Positions 49,690 to 61,931 are shown, counted from the stretch's first letter. The stretch: DNA of 64,000 nucleotides from Artemia franciscana (GCF_032884065.1 NC_088866.1:62710150-62774149); one strand, 5' to 3'. Translations and numbers: made by a program. Notes: generated from the letters alone by a model not told the origin.

Positions 49690-49960
49690 TATGAAAAAAT
49701 GTTTTCAAATAGAGGTAAGGAGCAGCATTAAAACTTAAAACGAACAGAAATTATTACACATATGAGGGGCTCACCTCTTCCTAATACCTCGCTCTTTACG
49801 CTAAAGCATTTTTAGTAATTCCAACTATTTATTCTACGGCTTTTGTGATTCAGGGGTCGTTCTTAATGAACTGGGACAAAATTTAAGCTTTAGTGTAAAG
49901 AGCGAGGTACTGACGAGAGGGTGAACCCCCTCATATATGTAATAAAAACATGAGAATACA
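49690..49960. repeat. Foldback inside composite C1
   Basis: Arms carry CCTCGCTCTTTACGCTAAAG and its inverted partner CTTTAGTGTAAAGAGCGAGG; outer blocks TATGAGGGGCTCACC and GGTGAACCCCCTCATA are also inverted. Confidence 0.8.
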
Positions 49961-50250
49961 AAAGTTCGTTACGTAAGATAATTTATAAGTTACGTATATC
50001 TTTTACTAATAAAAACATTCGTAAAAAATTGAAAGTTCTAGTTGCCTTTTTAAGTACCAGAAAAATCGGAGGACAACTAGGCTTCCTCCCCCGCTCTTTT
50101 TTTTTCTCAAAATCATTCGATCAAAACTATGAGAAAGCCATTTAGCCAAAAACAATAAATATACAAATTTCGCTTTAATTATTCCTCTGCGGAGAGCCAA
50201 AATCAAAACATACATTGATTCAAAAACGTTCAGAAATTTAATAAGAAACC

Positions 50251-50518
50251 CAGTTTTTTTAACTGAAAGTAAGGAGCGACATTAAAACTTAAAACGAACA
50301 GAAATTACTTTGTATATGAAAGGGACTTCTTCCTCATCAACGCCCCGCTCTTTAAACTAAAGTTTTTTACTGTTTTAAAAAGAAGAGTTGAGAGAAAGAG
50401 TCAGACTTTAGCGTAAAGAGCGGGGCGTTGATGAGGAAGCAGCACCTTTCATATACGAAGTAATTTCTGTTCGTTTTAAGTTTTAATATCGCTCCTTACT
50501 TTCAGTTAAAAAAAACTG
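50251..50518. repeat. Foldback element ending composite C1
   Basis: Nearly full-length palindrome: CAGTTTTTTTAACTGAAAGT at the left, ACTTTCAGTTAAAAAAAACTG at the right, and GCCCCGCTCTTTAAACTAAA pairing with the GTAAAGAGCGGGGC arm. Arms are about 110 bp. Confidence 0.85.
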
Positions 50519-52732
50519 TTTTTTTTTTATTTAATAATACATAGAGTCCACATCGCTGTTTGCTAGACAATAGAACTGCACATTTGATTGTTTAGACTGT
50601 AAAGTTTAGGTGAATTATTAAGTCCTTCCATTGTCATAATATTGTGAAAGATATTTAAACTTTGTATGGCAGTTCTCCTCAGTTGAAGCATTCTTGAAGC
50701 ACTAAAAAACAAAAGCATCATGAAAAGTGGAGGGTGGAAGAAGGACAGCAGTCACTTTGTGTATTGGTTAATTTATGACAGTTTTAAGTTATGTTGCTCT
50801 TTACTTTCATAAGAATAACATTTAAAATTGAATTTCTGGTTGTTTTTAACACCAAATTCAGGTTGATGGACAATATGAGGCCGTACCCCTCAACTTCTCT
50901 TTTTACGCTATAATTCAAGTTTTGCCCAACAGCACTTCGAGAATAAGGGTTCATTATGATGTATTTGGCGTGTTAAAAAAAATAGGATGCTCTTAAATAC
51001 GAGAGAGGCTGTAGCCCTTACGAAACTCCACTCTTGCCGCTAGGTTAAACTTTATATCAGTATGACTTGATACTTTATATCAATATGACTTGATGTTTAA
51101 TCACTTTCGTTCCTGTTTAAACACCCTTTTTACAAAAAGATGGGAGCCGGAATCCCCTCAAGAGCAATATTGCGCACTTAGTCCAAATATAGTCCTCCAA
51201 ATGAAGGGAGGTCACAGGTCAAGTCGCCCCTCTATACTTTTTCTTAAGGGGCTTTTATGGATAGTTCAAAACCTGGGCCTAAATATTCCACTGACCCTTG
51301 TCCTAGTACCTGATACGTAACTAAGCAATACTGCTTACCTGTTTGTATTAATACATAATCGGGCTAAAATGACGGTACAGGTTTTGTGGAGTGCATATAT
51401 GTTTAGAAAAAAGTGCACCACCTCCATGCCGCTTAGTCACAGAGCCTGGGATGTTATAAAATTAGCCTTCCGATAGTCTCAGATTACTGTCTCATAATTT
51501 TGGCTGTACAGTGTTTTGACCAATTCCAAGGTTTTGACAGATTTTGCGCAAACTGCTCTTTCGCGGCGCAAAATGGCCAACGTTGGTACTTCGCTATGGC
51601 ACAATATCCTTCTCTACTTAAAAACGCCAATAACATTTCTGATTTCTGCTAAAATGAGCAATCTTTCTACATTCTATGGTCACTAATTTGTTACGAAGAC
51701 TCCTAATCATATAAAAAACATCCCAACGACCATTCTTCTTGGTAAACATAAAATATAGATAAGAGTTTGAAAGCAATGCTCTGTGATTCTTGGGACAGGT
51801 TGAATTTGACGGTTTTATTTTGTCAAGTTTATACCCCTTGTTGGGGGATGTTTTCCCATTCTTTAGAAAATACTGTTAATGGTTTGATGCTAATGATTTT
51901 TTATAGTTAACTACAAACTAATGAACTCTACATAGTTGAAATCAGTAAAAAAACGGATCTTTTCTATGCAAATATGCTTGCAAAATTGTTATTTTTAGAG
52001 CTTCAATCTCTATTGGCACAGGTCGCCCTTTTTGAACTGAATTGTCTCTTATTAGGTTGCTAGCTCCCGCTGCAACCGGGATTCCTACCAAAAAGTGTTC
52101 GACAAAAGTATTACAAAAACGATTTTACAAATATTAGATTTAGTCTAAAAAAATTAATATTACATAGTTTTAGATAAAAATCCACATTAACAATAACGTT
52201 ACCTAGTTGCAGCCCATAAATGTCTCAAAAGCTGTTTTTTGTTGACTGTAATATTGATTCCTCAAATAGGACAATGAAGACTAATCGAAGGCAAAACTAC
52301 GCTACTAATCCTAGGCTAAGAGTTAAGAAAGCACAGTATAATTGTTACAGCACAGAAATGCTGCCATTAAATACATCAGCAATGTTAAACATCAAACATC
52401 AGGATTAAATGCTGATGGATCAGCATCAACCCGTGCTTATCACCATCAAAAACATAAGCATTAGCATCAAAAGCTGTCTTAAAAATTCTCATTTTTAAGA
52501 GCACTGTCATCAATTCAAGCAAATTAAGGGGGAGGGGCTCTATTTTTCAAAATCTAGGGGTACAATTTTGTTGTTTTGTTCTATTTTTTCATTGATATTA
52601 CCCAAAACAGCCATTTCTCCGTAATATTTTCAATGAAAATACCGATAATCTTGAGAGAACAATGCCCCCCCCCTCCCAGATTGACTACACTGTGTAAGAA
52701 GTAGAACGGTAGCAACCCATAAAAAGTCTTAC
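50519..52732. other. Unassigned AT-rich DNA
   Basis: No gene recognised. Open frames at 51090-51320 and 52220-52408 (+) have no family resemblance. It probably contains old repeat debris. Confidence 0.45.
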
Positions 52733-52953
52733 CCTTCTGAGTGACGAGGTGAACTTGATCTAAACGAATGAGCCAATATATTAAGAACTAGGTGGTGAGC
52801 GGTAATAGCTATAACGATAGTCTTAAATGGAATTCGAAGCACGACATCAGTGTCACCACCATAGTCATTGTTCTTACATATAAGAAAAGTATAAGCTCTG
52901 GCCTGTAATCCTCTATTGGCCGTAGGTACAAATTGATTGTCCACTAGGAATGC
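52733..52953 (-). CDS. Unrecognised spliced exon
   Basis: A 221-bp open frame on the minus strand lies exactly between an acceptor (ATTTCTAG) and a donor (GTAAGAC). It starts on a codon boundary and ends two bases into a codon. The product reads AFLVDNQFVPTANRGLQARA, YTFLICKNNDYGGDTDVVLR, IPFKTIVIAITAHHLVLNIL, AHSFRSSSPRHSEG. The composition is that of a folded globular domain and differs from the surrounding AT-rich repeats. I do not recognise the family. It is on the LysRS strand but is not LysRS sequence. It could be a host gene nested upstream or a repeat-derived frame. Confidence 0.45.
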
Positions 52954-54719
52954 CTAGAAATTGAAGAAGAGTATGAACTAAAATCTTATTAAAAAATAAG
53001 AAGAAACAATATTAGTTCTGAAGTTTAACTACAATATGTATTCTAGCGATACAATACATTGATTCCCAGGCATAAAGTGCTCATTAATCCTTACTGGATT
53101 TGAAATATAAGGACTGAAAAATATATGTGAAGAAAATCATACCCTGAATAGTATCCTCTCCCTCTACGGAATCTTAAATAAGATTGAACAATATCTGATT
53201 TCCAGAATCAACTTTAAATTTTCTCGGCATAGAATAAGGCACATTCCCTATGTTTAATTGAATTTTCTATTTCATTTGCCGACCTGATAACTGCAGTTTT
53301 CCGAAGTTCTTCCCCCGTCCCTCCTCCCCAAGGAAAGAAATCATGCGTTTGTGTCTGTGACTTTGCCTCTAAGATACAACTTTTTAGGTAATAATTCAAA
53401 AAAGCATTCCAAAATACCAGTTTTTCAAAAAAAAAGTAAAGAGCCACATTAAAGCTCAAAACGAGCAGAAATAAAGTAACGGTTAAGTTAAACTTAACCG
53501 ACCAAAAATTACTGTCAAAGAATAAAAAAAAAACTCAGACAAACATAAACTAAAATACATAAATTCATAATCACACACTAATATAGATGAACAAATAAAT
53601 TCTGAAACTAAAAATTAAAATGAACACTTAAGTCAAACTTAGAATGAACAAAAAAGCACTACGAACAGGAGTTTGACTACTGCCCACCCCAACCGTGAAC
53701 TTTATAAGGTCTTTTTCGTCATTTGCGCTTTATTGAAAACTGTATGCATTTCGACAGTGTGCTTTAATAAAATTATAATTTTTTTATAATTTAATTAAAT
53801 AATTTATATTAAATATTTTAAATATATTATATAATTAAATATTTAAATAATTTATATAAAATTAAAATTATAATAAAATTATATTTTAATTAAAATTATA
53901 AATAAACCACTAAATAATCAAGATGACAGGAAAGATATAATGAAAATAAACTGAATGTTTAATACATGATATAGTGGAAATAATTTTTTGAAACATTACT
54001 GATTCAAAATTCATAATTTTACTTAACAGTATGTTTCTTTTTCATTGTTGTAATCATACGAAAATGTTTTAGAACATATTTTAATTTCAGTAAAGGGTAA
54101 ATGACACAATCTAGACCTTTAGAAAGTTTACAGTTAGAAGTGTGTGTAGTAGCCACAAGGTCCTGGTTGTACTAACATTTGTTCGTTTTAGAATTTTTAA
54201 GTACTTTTAGGATTTATTTGTTCATCCATACAAGAACCTGTTATCTTTGTGATTGATATAATTGTTTATTTTAATTTCAGTTCCTTTCGGGAATTTCTAC
54301 TCCTCTTAAGTTCAAATAATAACTCTTACTTTTCTTCGGAAAACTTCTTTCAGGTTATAATTGGTTGCCGAAGTTTATTGCTGTTTAATCCAATGAATAT
54401 TTCTGGCTTAATAATTAAAATTTCAGATACTAATATTTTAGACTGCTATCAGATGCTGAAAAAGAATTTGCAAACGAAATTTCAAAGGTAGTCGATTCCA
54501 TTATTCATTCATAGGCTATTCTTTCTTTGCTGAGAACTGGAATATACCCTTTTCTCTGTGGCCCCTTACGGAAATGGTAAGGTAATGCGTCACTACGATT
54601 GCGGCTAGGTAGCCAGATTAGCAGCTCCGTTACTATTCGGAAAGGTATGTAAAACGGCTCTTTGCTTAGTTCAGATGTTTCAATAAAGCCATCAGATGTT
54701 TTACTAAAAACATTCCTCC
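52954..54719. other. AT-rich DNA, no gene seen
   Basis: Contains the pure A/T island at 53763-53906. The frames at 53214-53459 (-) and 54249-54491 (+) show no family resemblance. Confidence 0.45.
53763..53906. repeat. 144-bp pure A+T island
   Basis: No G or C for about 144 bases, made of AATTTAATTAAAT-type palindromes and not a simple TA run. It could be an AT-rich MITE or a matrix-attachment-like tract. Confidence 0.85.
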
Positions 54720-55140
54720 ATTCTTGATTGAGCCATATATTGATGCCAGTCGCCTTTGTTACGCGGACGAAATTCTTCTACAATCAGACGATCTTCAAGT
54801 TTTCAAAAATACAGTTGGCATAGTCTACTCTGGTCTCAATGAGATTGGGCTCAAAGTTGCCTCCTCTAAAACCGAGCTTGTTGTTTCTACAACCTCGCGT
54901 AACTATCGATGTTGGCCCAATAACTATTTTTGCATCGTCTTCTCTGAAATAATTAGATCTCCCGATTGGATAAAATGTTAATAATACTAAAACACTGGTT
55001 ATCTCAGCGTTGAAAGTAAAGCTTAGAAAAGCCTGCAGACGGCTGGTTCAAGTTAAAGGCAACTTTGACAAAATACCTCTAGACAGACTCTATAATGCTT
55101 TTTTTGCCCCACATGTCATTTTCTTGGTCTTTTTACGTTT
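54720..55140 (+). pseudogene. LINE RT fragment (YADE)
   Basis: Reads YIDASRLCYADEILLQSDDL, then GLNEIGLKVASSKTELVVST. After a frame change it continues LRKACRRLVQVKGNFDKIPL, DRLYNAFFAPH. The catalytic YADD has become YADE. The layout is RT motif C through the following domain. No endonuclease or 3' end is attached. Confidence 0.65.
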
Positions 55141-55454
55141 TTTTCACTATCTAAATGGAAGAAAACTTAATCTCTATTCTTATGGTTTTGGAAATATCTT
55201 CCGCAGTTGCTGCGTTGGACACACTACTGTTACATTTCCAGTAGATATGGCGTTTTTGATACTTCTTGAAAAAAGGACCAGCTTTTGAGAAGGTTCCGCG
55301 AGCGTCAAGCGTCCAGCAAATATTGTCCACTTTACACTTAACATTATAAATAATTGTGTTGTCTATGCAGCTGAGAAGTCTCATGAGTTGTTTTCTTGAT
55401 AGTACTTTCATTTTTCTTCAGTTTACAATATCTTTGTACTCCTCTAAGTGTGCT

Positions 55455-55792
55455 TTATACTTGTGCAGAGGCTTGAAATTTTTTATTATTATAATGATTA
55501 TTATTTAGACTTCCTATTTCCACTCTTTCTTCTGTCCGGCCAAAAACAAGAATATCAGTCTTAGATGCATTGAAAGACAAACTTACTTTTCCATATTTGA
55601 GACTAATCACAGAAAATTTCTCATTTGTTGACAGCATCCAGCTGAGGTTTTTCCAGCATCAGCATAATTAAGGAGATAATTATCCAGACCTCTAAATACG
55701 TAACACATCGTATCCCTCTTGTGAGCTTTTAGAACACAATTGTTGTAGAGAGGTTGTAACGTTATACCTCCTTGGCGGATACCTTTCCACAC
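55455..55792 (-). pseudogene. LINE RT fragment, minus strand
   Basis: Minus strand reads MWKGIRQGGITLQPLYNNCV (motif B), YVFRGLDNYLLNYAD (motif C, broken) and then KYGKVSLSFNASKTDILVFG. It is probably the RT part of the same LINE whose endonuclease lies at 57990-58620 on this strand, with foldback insertions between. Confidence 0.65.
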
Positions 55793-55830
55793 TCTAATCG
55801 AAGCTTTTCATGATATGAAATAAAAAAATT

Positions 55831-56102
55831 GTTTTTTTTTTTCAACTAAAAGCAAGGAGCGATATTAGAACTTAAAACGAACAAAGATTACTCCGTATAT
55901 GAAAGGGGCTGTTCGCTCCTCAACGCCCTACTCTTTATGCTACAGTTTTACTCTTTCTTTCAACTCTACTTTTTAAAACAGTAAAAAAAATTTAGCGGTA
56001 AGAGCGGGGCGTTGAGGAGGGAACAACCCCTATTATATACGGAGTAATTTCTGCTCGTTTTAAGTTTTAATGTTGCTCCTAACTTTCAGTTAAAAAAACT
56101 TT
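55831..56102. repeat. Foldback element
   Basis: Arms carry AAGGAGCGATATTAGAACTT and an inverted AAGTTTTAATGTTGCTCCT; the inner GAGCGGGGCGTTGAGGAGG pairs with CTCCTCAACGCCCTACTC. It inserted into the LINE on the minus strand. Confidence 0.8.
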
Positions 56103-56135
56103 TATTTAATTTTATTTAATTTATTTAATTTTATT

Positions 56136-56137
<2 letters not shown>

Positions 56138-56218
<81 letters not shown>
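56138..56218. repeat. (TA)n, about 40 units
   Basis: Pure TA tract between two foldback elements. Confidence 0.95.
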
Positions 56219-56221
<3 letters not shown>

Positions 56222-56239
56222 GAATTAACTTACGTACCG

Positions 56240-56505
56240 AACTTCTATGTTGGTATGTTTTTATTACATATATGAGGGGGTTCACCCCCTCGTCAATACC
56301 TCGCTTTTTACGCTAAAGCTTAAATTTTGTCCCAATTCCTTAATAAAGACCCTGAATCACAAAGGCCGTAGAATGAACAGTTTAAATTAATAAAATTACT
56401 TTAGCGTAAAGAGCAAGGTATTAGGAGGTGAACCCCTCATATGCGTAATAATTTATGTTCGTTTTAAGTTTTAATGCTGCTCCTTACTTTCAGTTGAAAA
56501 AACTT
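56240..56505. repeat. Foldback element, inverted relative of 49690-49960
   Basis: Contains GAGGGGGTTCACCCCCTCGT and, inverted, GGTGAACCCCTCAT, plus the paired CTTTTTACGCTAAAG / CTTTAGCGTAAAGAG blocks. The right end reads ACTTTCAGTTGAAAAAACTT. Confidence 0.75.
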
Positions 56506-56583
56506 TTTAATATTTATTTTAATTAATTACCGGAAATTTTCATGGTATTATTTAAAAACAATAGGAAATAAAATTTTTAAAAA

Positions 56584-56990
56584 TAAGTTTTTTCAGCTGA
56601 AAATAAGGAACAACATCAGAACTTAAAACGAAAAGAAATTATTACGTATATGAAAGAAGTTGCCCCATCCACAAGACCTTGGTCTTTACGCTAAAGTTTT
56701 TGACTTTATGTCCTAATCCTTTAAGAACGATAACTGAAACACAATGACCGTTTAAATAAAATAATAAGCTTTGTTTTAAAATTCTAAAAAATTCTAAAAA
56801 AAAACTTTCTAAGTTTTAAGAAAAAAGTCAAAAAATAAATTCTAAAAAAGTCTAAAGAAATTCTAAAAAAAAATTGTAGCGTAAAGAACGATGTCTTGAG
56901 GAGGAAGCAACCCCTATAATATATTTAATAATTTCTGTTCATTTTAAGTTTTGATGTTGCTCCTTACTTTCAGTTGAAAAACTTGTTTTT
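56584..56990. repeat. Foldback element with A-rich insertion
   Basis: The ends TTTTTTCAGCTGAAAATAAG and CTTACTTTCAGTTGAAAAAC are inverted. The middle carries an expanded AAATTCTAAAAAA tract. Confidence 0.75.
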
Positions 56991-57130
56991 GTTTTTATTC
57001 AATTACTTACAGATAGTATTTGTTAACGAGAAACATACTGAAGAAGTTTTTTTAAAGAAAAGTAAAGAGCCTCATTAATCCGAAAAATAGCAGAAATAAA
57101 GCCAAATTATCTTCAAAGTAAAAACTATAG

Positions 57131-57133
<3 letters not shown>

Positions 57134-57198
<65 letters not shown>
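57134..57198. repeat. Poly(A) run of about 65
   Basis: An uninterrupted A run, too long to be chance. It may be a retroposon tail or an expanded homopolymer; length in an assembly is unreliable. Confidence 0.9.
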
Positions 57199-57203
<5 letters not shown>

Positions 57204-57989
57204 TTTTTTTTCTATGAAAAAGACTGTCAATGGTGATTTGTGGTAGTTTTACACTTGGAAGATAAGAAAAACAAACTCGTAGAATTTGGCATCGCTTTCG
57301 TCCGTAAAAAATTCAACATTACGAATTTGTTGGGTTCCAAGCCGACTATCCTTCCAAAGAAAAACTAAACCTTCTTAAAATTTTGGGAACCATATGTTTT
57401 GGCTTAATTTTGATGATTGTTAATCTAGATTTTCTTCTTCTTCTTCTTTTTTTTTTTTAAATTTGGCGCCCGCTTCAGTCTTCAAGTCTTTTCAACAAAA
57501 ATGGGTTTTCTCTAAGTTGTTAAGATATTTATGGTGTGTAGATTCCTCTTTTTCCCTTTCCTTAGCACTTTTCAATGAAACTAAAAAAATAAAATTTTCA
57601 AATCTGGAAACCTTATTTTCTACGGGGGGGGGGGGGGTAATTTCCATAGGGGGTACTTTCAAAGGGGTTATTTTCCATGGGGGTCCTTCTTAATTCTTCT
57701 TAAAAATCCTTCTTAATTTGATGCCAACATTTTTGAAGATTAACAAGCGGCTTGCAAGTCAGGATTTACCGATCATTTTGAATCTTCGGAGCCAACTCGA
57801 GCTTTTCGAGTAGGTACTGTTGCGTGTTCGCCGTAAAACATACGGAATCTCAGCACAATAAATATTGATCAGAAGATGTTTCTCGCAATCGGGTAGGACC
57901 AAAGACAGCCACAATACGAAAAAGGGATTCTAATTTCATCTAAAATTGAGTTAAGCAGTGATTGAAAAAAGTACAAGTTCATTTTTTTC

Positions 57990-58620
57990 CGGTTACACTT
58001 CGACTGCCACTTTTAGACTAACTTAATGTTTGTGCGGATTGGGTTGTCAATAACTAAACAGTTCACTAAGGAAAAGTGATCTGAGGCCACAACACTGAGA
58101 TTGACACAGATCGGATTGACAACAGTAACAACGCTCGGGCATAGCAGAAAGTCAAGTGAACTAGTTGCTCCTGAATTGCGAATATGTGTGTAAGTGGAAT
58201 TTGCTATTGCAATAAGCCGGAGATCGGGCAGAACAGATAAAAAGATTTTGGATCGCTGATTACCTGATTAGGTAAGGTCAGAATTAATATCATAACTCAC
58301 TTATCACGGGAATTGATTCCAGCGAATGATTGTTGCGAGAAGCTACTTAAGTCTGCAATAGTTCGACAGGACCTTTCTTCAGATTCAAGGTTCTGGTAGT
58401 TAGTGGGTGAGTAGCATGAGTAAATAATTAGATCTACGAGTTTAACTTCTAAGAAACGTTCATTCTCAAGAGGGAAGGATGCTGAGAGATAATCATCAAA
58501 AAAGTGCGCCATCCCCTTCAAGGCCTTCCTCTACCCAAACGTTTCGCCGAAACAGCAAATTACACGGACTCCTTCATCAACTTCCGGGAGAGACGGGGGC
58601 ATCGGCTGCCAGAGAGTTTG
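57990..58620 (-). pseudogene. LINE endonuclease domain remnant
   Basis: The minus strand reads FFDDYLSASFPLENERFLEV, KLVDLIIYSCYSPTNYQNLE, then in another frame NSTYTHIRNSGATSSLDFLL, and VASDHFSLVNCL. These are the mid and C-terminal blocks of a non-LTR endonuclease (S.LD and SDHF). The GDFN segment between them is missing or replaced. Confidence 0.7.
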
Positions 58621-58789
58621 TCATAAGAAAAGATTAGAGGAAATGTGAGCTTCTTGAGAGGGTGAAAGAGGGAGTCTTCGAAAAGATTGCGGTCGAGTAG
58701 GAGCGTGCGTAGCTGTTTTGGTTTCTGACGGCTCAGTCCTGCAGAGAGTTGTTAGTAGTAGTAGTGGTAAGTAATATTAAAAAAAAACA

Positions 58790-59929
58790 GTTTGGCCACA
58801 AATTAAGCAGCCGCAAATACCACATAATTACGAGGGAATTACAGAATTTTACAATTCTAATTCCAGGTGAAAAATAGTCATATCTCCCGGTAGAATTCTA
58901 TTCATGAAAGGCAAAGTCAGCCTGGGTAACTTTCCTCCAAGTTTATCCCAATCTCTCTAAGATGCGTTCATTTAAAGTAAAGGTACAATTATTTGACATA
59001 CGTTAGAAAAATATTCACGAGCAACCCTAATGAACAAACGGTAGTAATAGTAATAGCTGACACATTAATTAAATATATGACCTTATTTATAAAATTTTAA
59101 TACTTGCGATTATATGCTCCATTTTATTTTCCAAATTTCAGAAGAGCTCGGCGACCAGGTGAAACAGTGACATCACCCTTGTGTCATAATTACTGATCTA
59201 TGCTATAATTACTAAATTTTTCCATGTGCACCAAATTAGGTTCTTTTCCTTCCCAGCATTTAACCACAAAATAACTAATTTTCTAAAGAAGCAAAAAAGT
59301 GTAGCTATTCTCTTGATTGTAATATTCAAGCAGAGCCAGAGTATAGAGTGGTGAATATATTTAACTGGGCAATAGCCACGCAATAAAATAATAAAATGGT
59401 ATTTGAGAGGAAGTAAGATCCAATTAGTGTTTTTTTGTGAAATGATTTTAAATTGTCAGTGCATATAATTTAAAATCTTTTAATAACTGCATTTAGTGCT
59501 AGAAACAAAATTGAAAAAAGTACAGGGGGTACTTTTCGTTGCCAAAAATACATATTAAATGCGAATTTATGAAACGGCAAATTTTTTCTTTTTTTTTTTA
59601 CTTTGACCATAAAGTACAGGAATTCAAAGTACCGCCAACCAACTCATAGCCCTGAGATCACACCGATGTGTTTCGCTGCACAAAATCGCGCAATCGTAGC
59701 CCTTCGTTCCCTTTCACGTGCGTGGGAGATTGGTACACAATTCAAAAAGTTGTGTCCTTTTTTTATTTTTTTACTTATTTAAGAAAACTGCAAAACAAAA
59801 CAGATCCACATGCATAGAAATGTTTCGACAAACAAAATAAAACACTTAATAAAGACTGTCGTTTCCTATGAATAGAGGAAACTAGTTGCGTTACTAAAAT
59901 TTATTAAATTTATTTTTATAAATTTATTA
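58790..59929. other. Unassigned DNA
   Basis: No gene recognised. A GC-richer patch at about 59640-59760 stands out from AT-rich surroundings but has no clear coding frame. Confidence 0.4.
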
Positions 59930-60035
59930 AAGTATTAAAGGGGCTGCTTCCTCCTCAATGCCTCGCTCTTTACGCCAAAGTTTGACTCTTTCTCTTAACT
60001 CTGCTTTTTAAAACAGTAAAAAACTTACGGGAGCG
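59930..60035. repeat. Half of a foldback element
   Basis: One arm only: GGGGCTGCTTCCTCCTCAAT, CTCGCTCTTTACGCCAAAGT and TTTTTAAAACAGTAAAAAAC. The other arm is missing. Confidence 0.7.
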
Positions 60036-60196
60036 TTGCGTTACGGGAGCAATTAGCCATACCCTGGCGATTTGTGTTTATTGTATGGAAGTGAGAATAT
60101 ACGGACCTAAGACTTGTTTCATGCACATAATATTTTATTTAGTAGAGCTAGGAATAATTCTCACAAAATGATTCTTGGGAATAATCCTTTCAATTA

Positions 60197-60218
60197 TCAA
60201 ACAGTTCGTGGTAACGAA
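60197..60218 (+). repeat. Stray composite-repeat hairpin
   Basis: TCAAACAGTTCGTGGTAACG and ACT repeat the first bases of the composite element (compare 60494). The hairpin butts directly against LINE sequence. Confidence 0.7.
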
Positions 60219-60490
60219 CTATCTTGGGAGCACAGTGTTAAATACGGGATCAACTGAAAAAGATACATCAAGCCGCATTGGACAGGCCTCCGGCACATTC
60301 AATAGACTGAAACCGATATGGAGGTCGCAGAATTTTTCCTCCGACCCAAGCTTCGTCTATTCAATTGCAACGTCATCCCGTCCTGTTATATGCTTCCGAA
60401 ACCTGGAATCTGAATAACATGCAAGAAAGGCAAATTCAAGCTTTCGAGAATACATGTCTCCGGAGAATACTAAACATCCATTGGTCACAA
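60219..60490 (+). pseudogene. LINE remnant, RT C-terminal side
   Basis: Reads YLGSTVLNTGSTEKDTSSRI, GQASGTFNRLKPIWRS, then in another frame LLYASETWNLNNMQERQIQA and FENTCLRRILNIHW. These blocks are typical of RTE-like and related ORF2 proteins after the RT core. It stops abruptly where composite copy C2 begins. Confidence 0.75.
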
Positions 60491-60492
60491 AA

Positions 60493-61830
60493 AATCAAAC
60501 AGTTCGTGGTAACGAACTGTAGTAAGGAGCGACCCGGCTCAATAGTAACCAAAACTTAAAAAAATGGCATTTTGATACCAATAGCTACATCAAAAGAATC
60601 GCATTTTAATGCTGATTTTAAATATATAAGTTTAATCAAGTTTAGTCTTACCCATCAAAAGTTACAAGCCTGAGAAAATTTGCGTTATTTTCGAAAATAG
60701 GGGAAAACACCCCCTAACAGTCATAGAATCTTAACGAAAATCACACCATCAGATTCAGCGTATCAGAGAACTCTACTGAAGACGTTTCAAGCTCCTATCT
60801 ACAAAAATGTGGAATTTTGCATTTTTTGCCAGAAGGCAGATCACGGATGTGTGTTTATTTGTTTTTTTCCCCCAGGGGTGATCTTATCGACCCAGTTGTC
60901 CTAGAATGTTGCAAGAGAGCTCATTCTAACAGAAATGAAAAGTTCTATTGCCCTTTTTAAGCGACCAAAAAAATTGGAAGGCACCTAGGCCCCCTCCCAC
61001 GCTAAGTATTTTCCAAAAGTCAACGGATCAAAATTCTGAGATAGCCATTTTATTCAGCATAGTCGAAAAACCTTATGACTATGTCTTTGGGGATGACTTA
61101 CTCCCCCACAGTCCACCTGGGAGGGGCAACAAGTTACAAACTTTGACCAGTGCTTACATATAGCAATGGTTACTGGGAAGTGTACAGGCGTTTTCAGGAG
61201 GATTTTTTGGTTGGGGGAGGGGTTGAGAAGAGGGGGATATGCCGGGGGAAACTTTCCATCGAGAATTTGCCATGGGAGAAGAAAATTTCCATGAAGGGAG
61301 AGCAGGATTTACTAGCATTATTTAAAAAAAAAAAACAATTAAAAAATAAATATGAAAAAGTTTTTTCCGCTGGAAGTAAGGAACAGCATTAAAAATTAAA
61401 ACAAACATAAATTATTACCCATATGAGGGGCTCACCTCCTCCTAATACCTTGCTCTTTACGCTAAAGTATTTTTAGTAATTTCAACTATTTATTCTACGG
61501 CTTTTGTGATTCAGGGGTCATTCTTAATGAATTGGGACAAAATTTAAGCTTTAGTGTAAGAGCGAGGTACTGACGAGTGGGCGAACCCCCTCATATATGT
61601 AATAAAAACATGAGAATACAAAAGTTCTTTACGTAAGCTAATTTATACGTTACGTAAATCTTTTACTAATAAAAAGATTCGTAAAAAATTAAAAGTTCTA
61701 GTTGCCTTTTTAATTAACCAAAAAATCGGAGGGCCACTAGGGTTCCTCCCCCGCTCTTTTTTTCTCAAAGTCATTCGATCAAAATTATGAGAAAGCCATT
61801 TAGCCAAAAAAAAGAGGCAAATTTCGTTCC
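60493..61830 (+). repeat. Composite repeat, copy C2 (3'-shortened)
   Basis: Starts with hairpin CAGTTCGTGGTAACGAACTG and follows the order of C1 through the internal foldback (about 61365-61605) and the ATTTAGCCAAAAA block. It ends near CAAATTTCG, lacking the terminal foldback. Confidence 0.8.
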
Positions 61831-61931
61831 GGCGTGGGAAGATGTCCTTGCTGCGGCGCACAAGAGGGATGACTGGCGGCTTCTCGTTGATGCCCTGGGC
61901 GCCTCTGGAGGCACAGGAGGGTCTAAGGTAA
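61831..61931 (+). pseudogene. LINE ORF2 C-terminus
   Basis: Reads AWEDVLAAAHKRDDWRLLVD, ALGASGGTGGSK. The W-x(n)-A-x(n)-R-D-x-W-R pattern is the end of RTE/CR1-like ORF2 proteins. It probably belongs to the same LINE as 60219-60490, parted by C2. Confidence 0.65.

Larger units (their letters stand above)
48836..50518 (+). repeat. Composite repeat, copy C1 (about 1.68 kb)
   Basis: Order of parts: hairpin CAGTTCGTGATAACGAACTG; a block with GTAAGGAGCGACCCG; a block with CCAGAAGGCAGATGACGG; GGAGGGCACCTAGGCCCCCT; a foldback at 49690-49960; a TCGGAGGACAACTAGGC block; and a terminal foldback at 50251-50518. The same order recurs at 60493-61830 and 61932-63600, which shows it is one mobile unit. No coding capacity seen; superfamily unknown. 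Confidence 0.8.
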
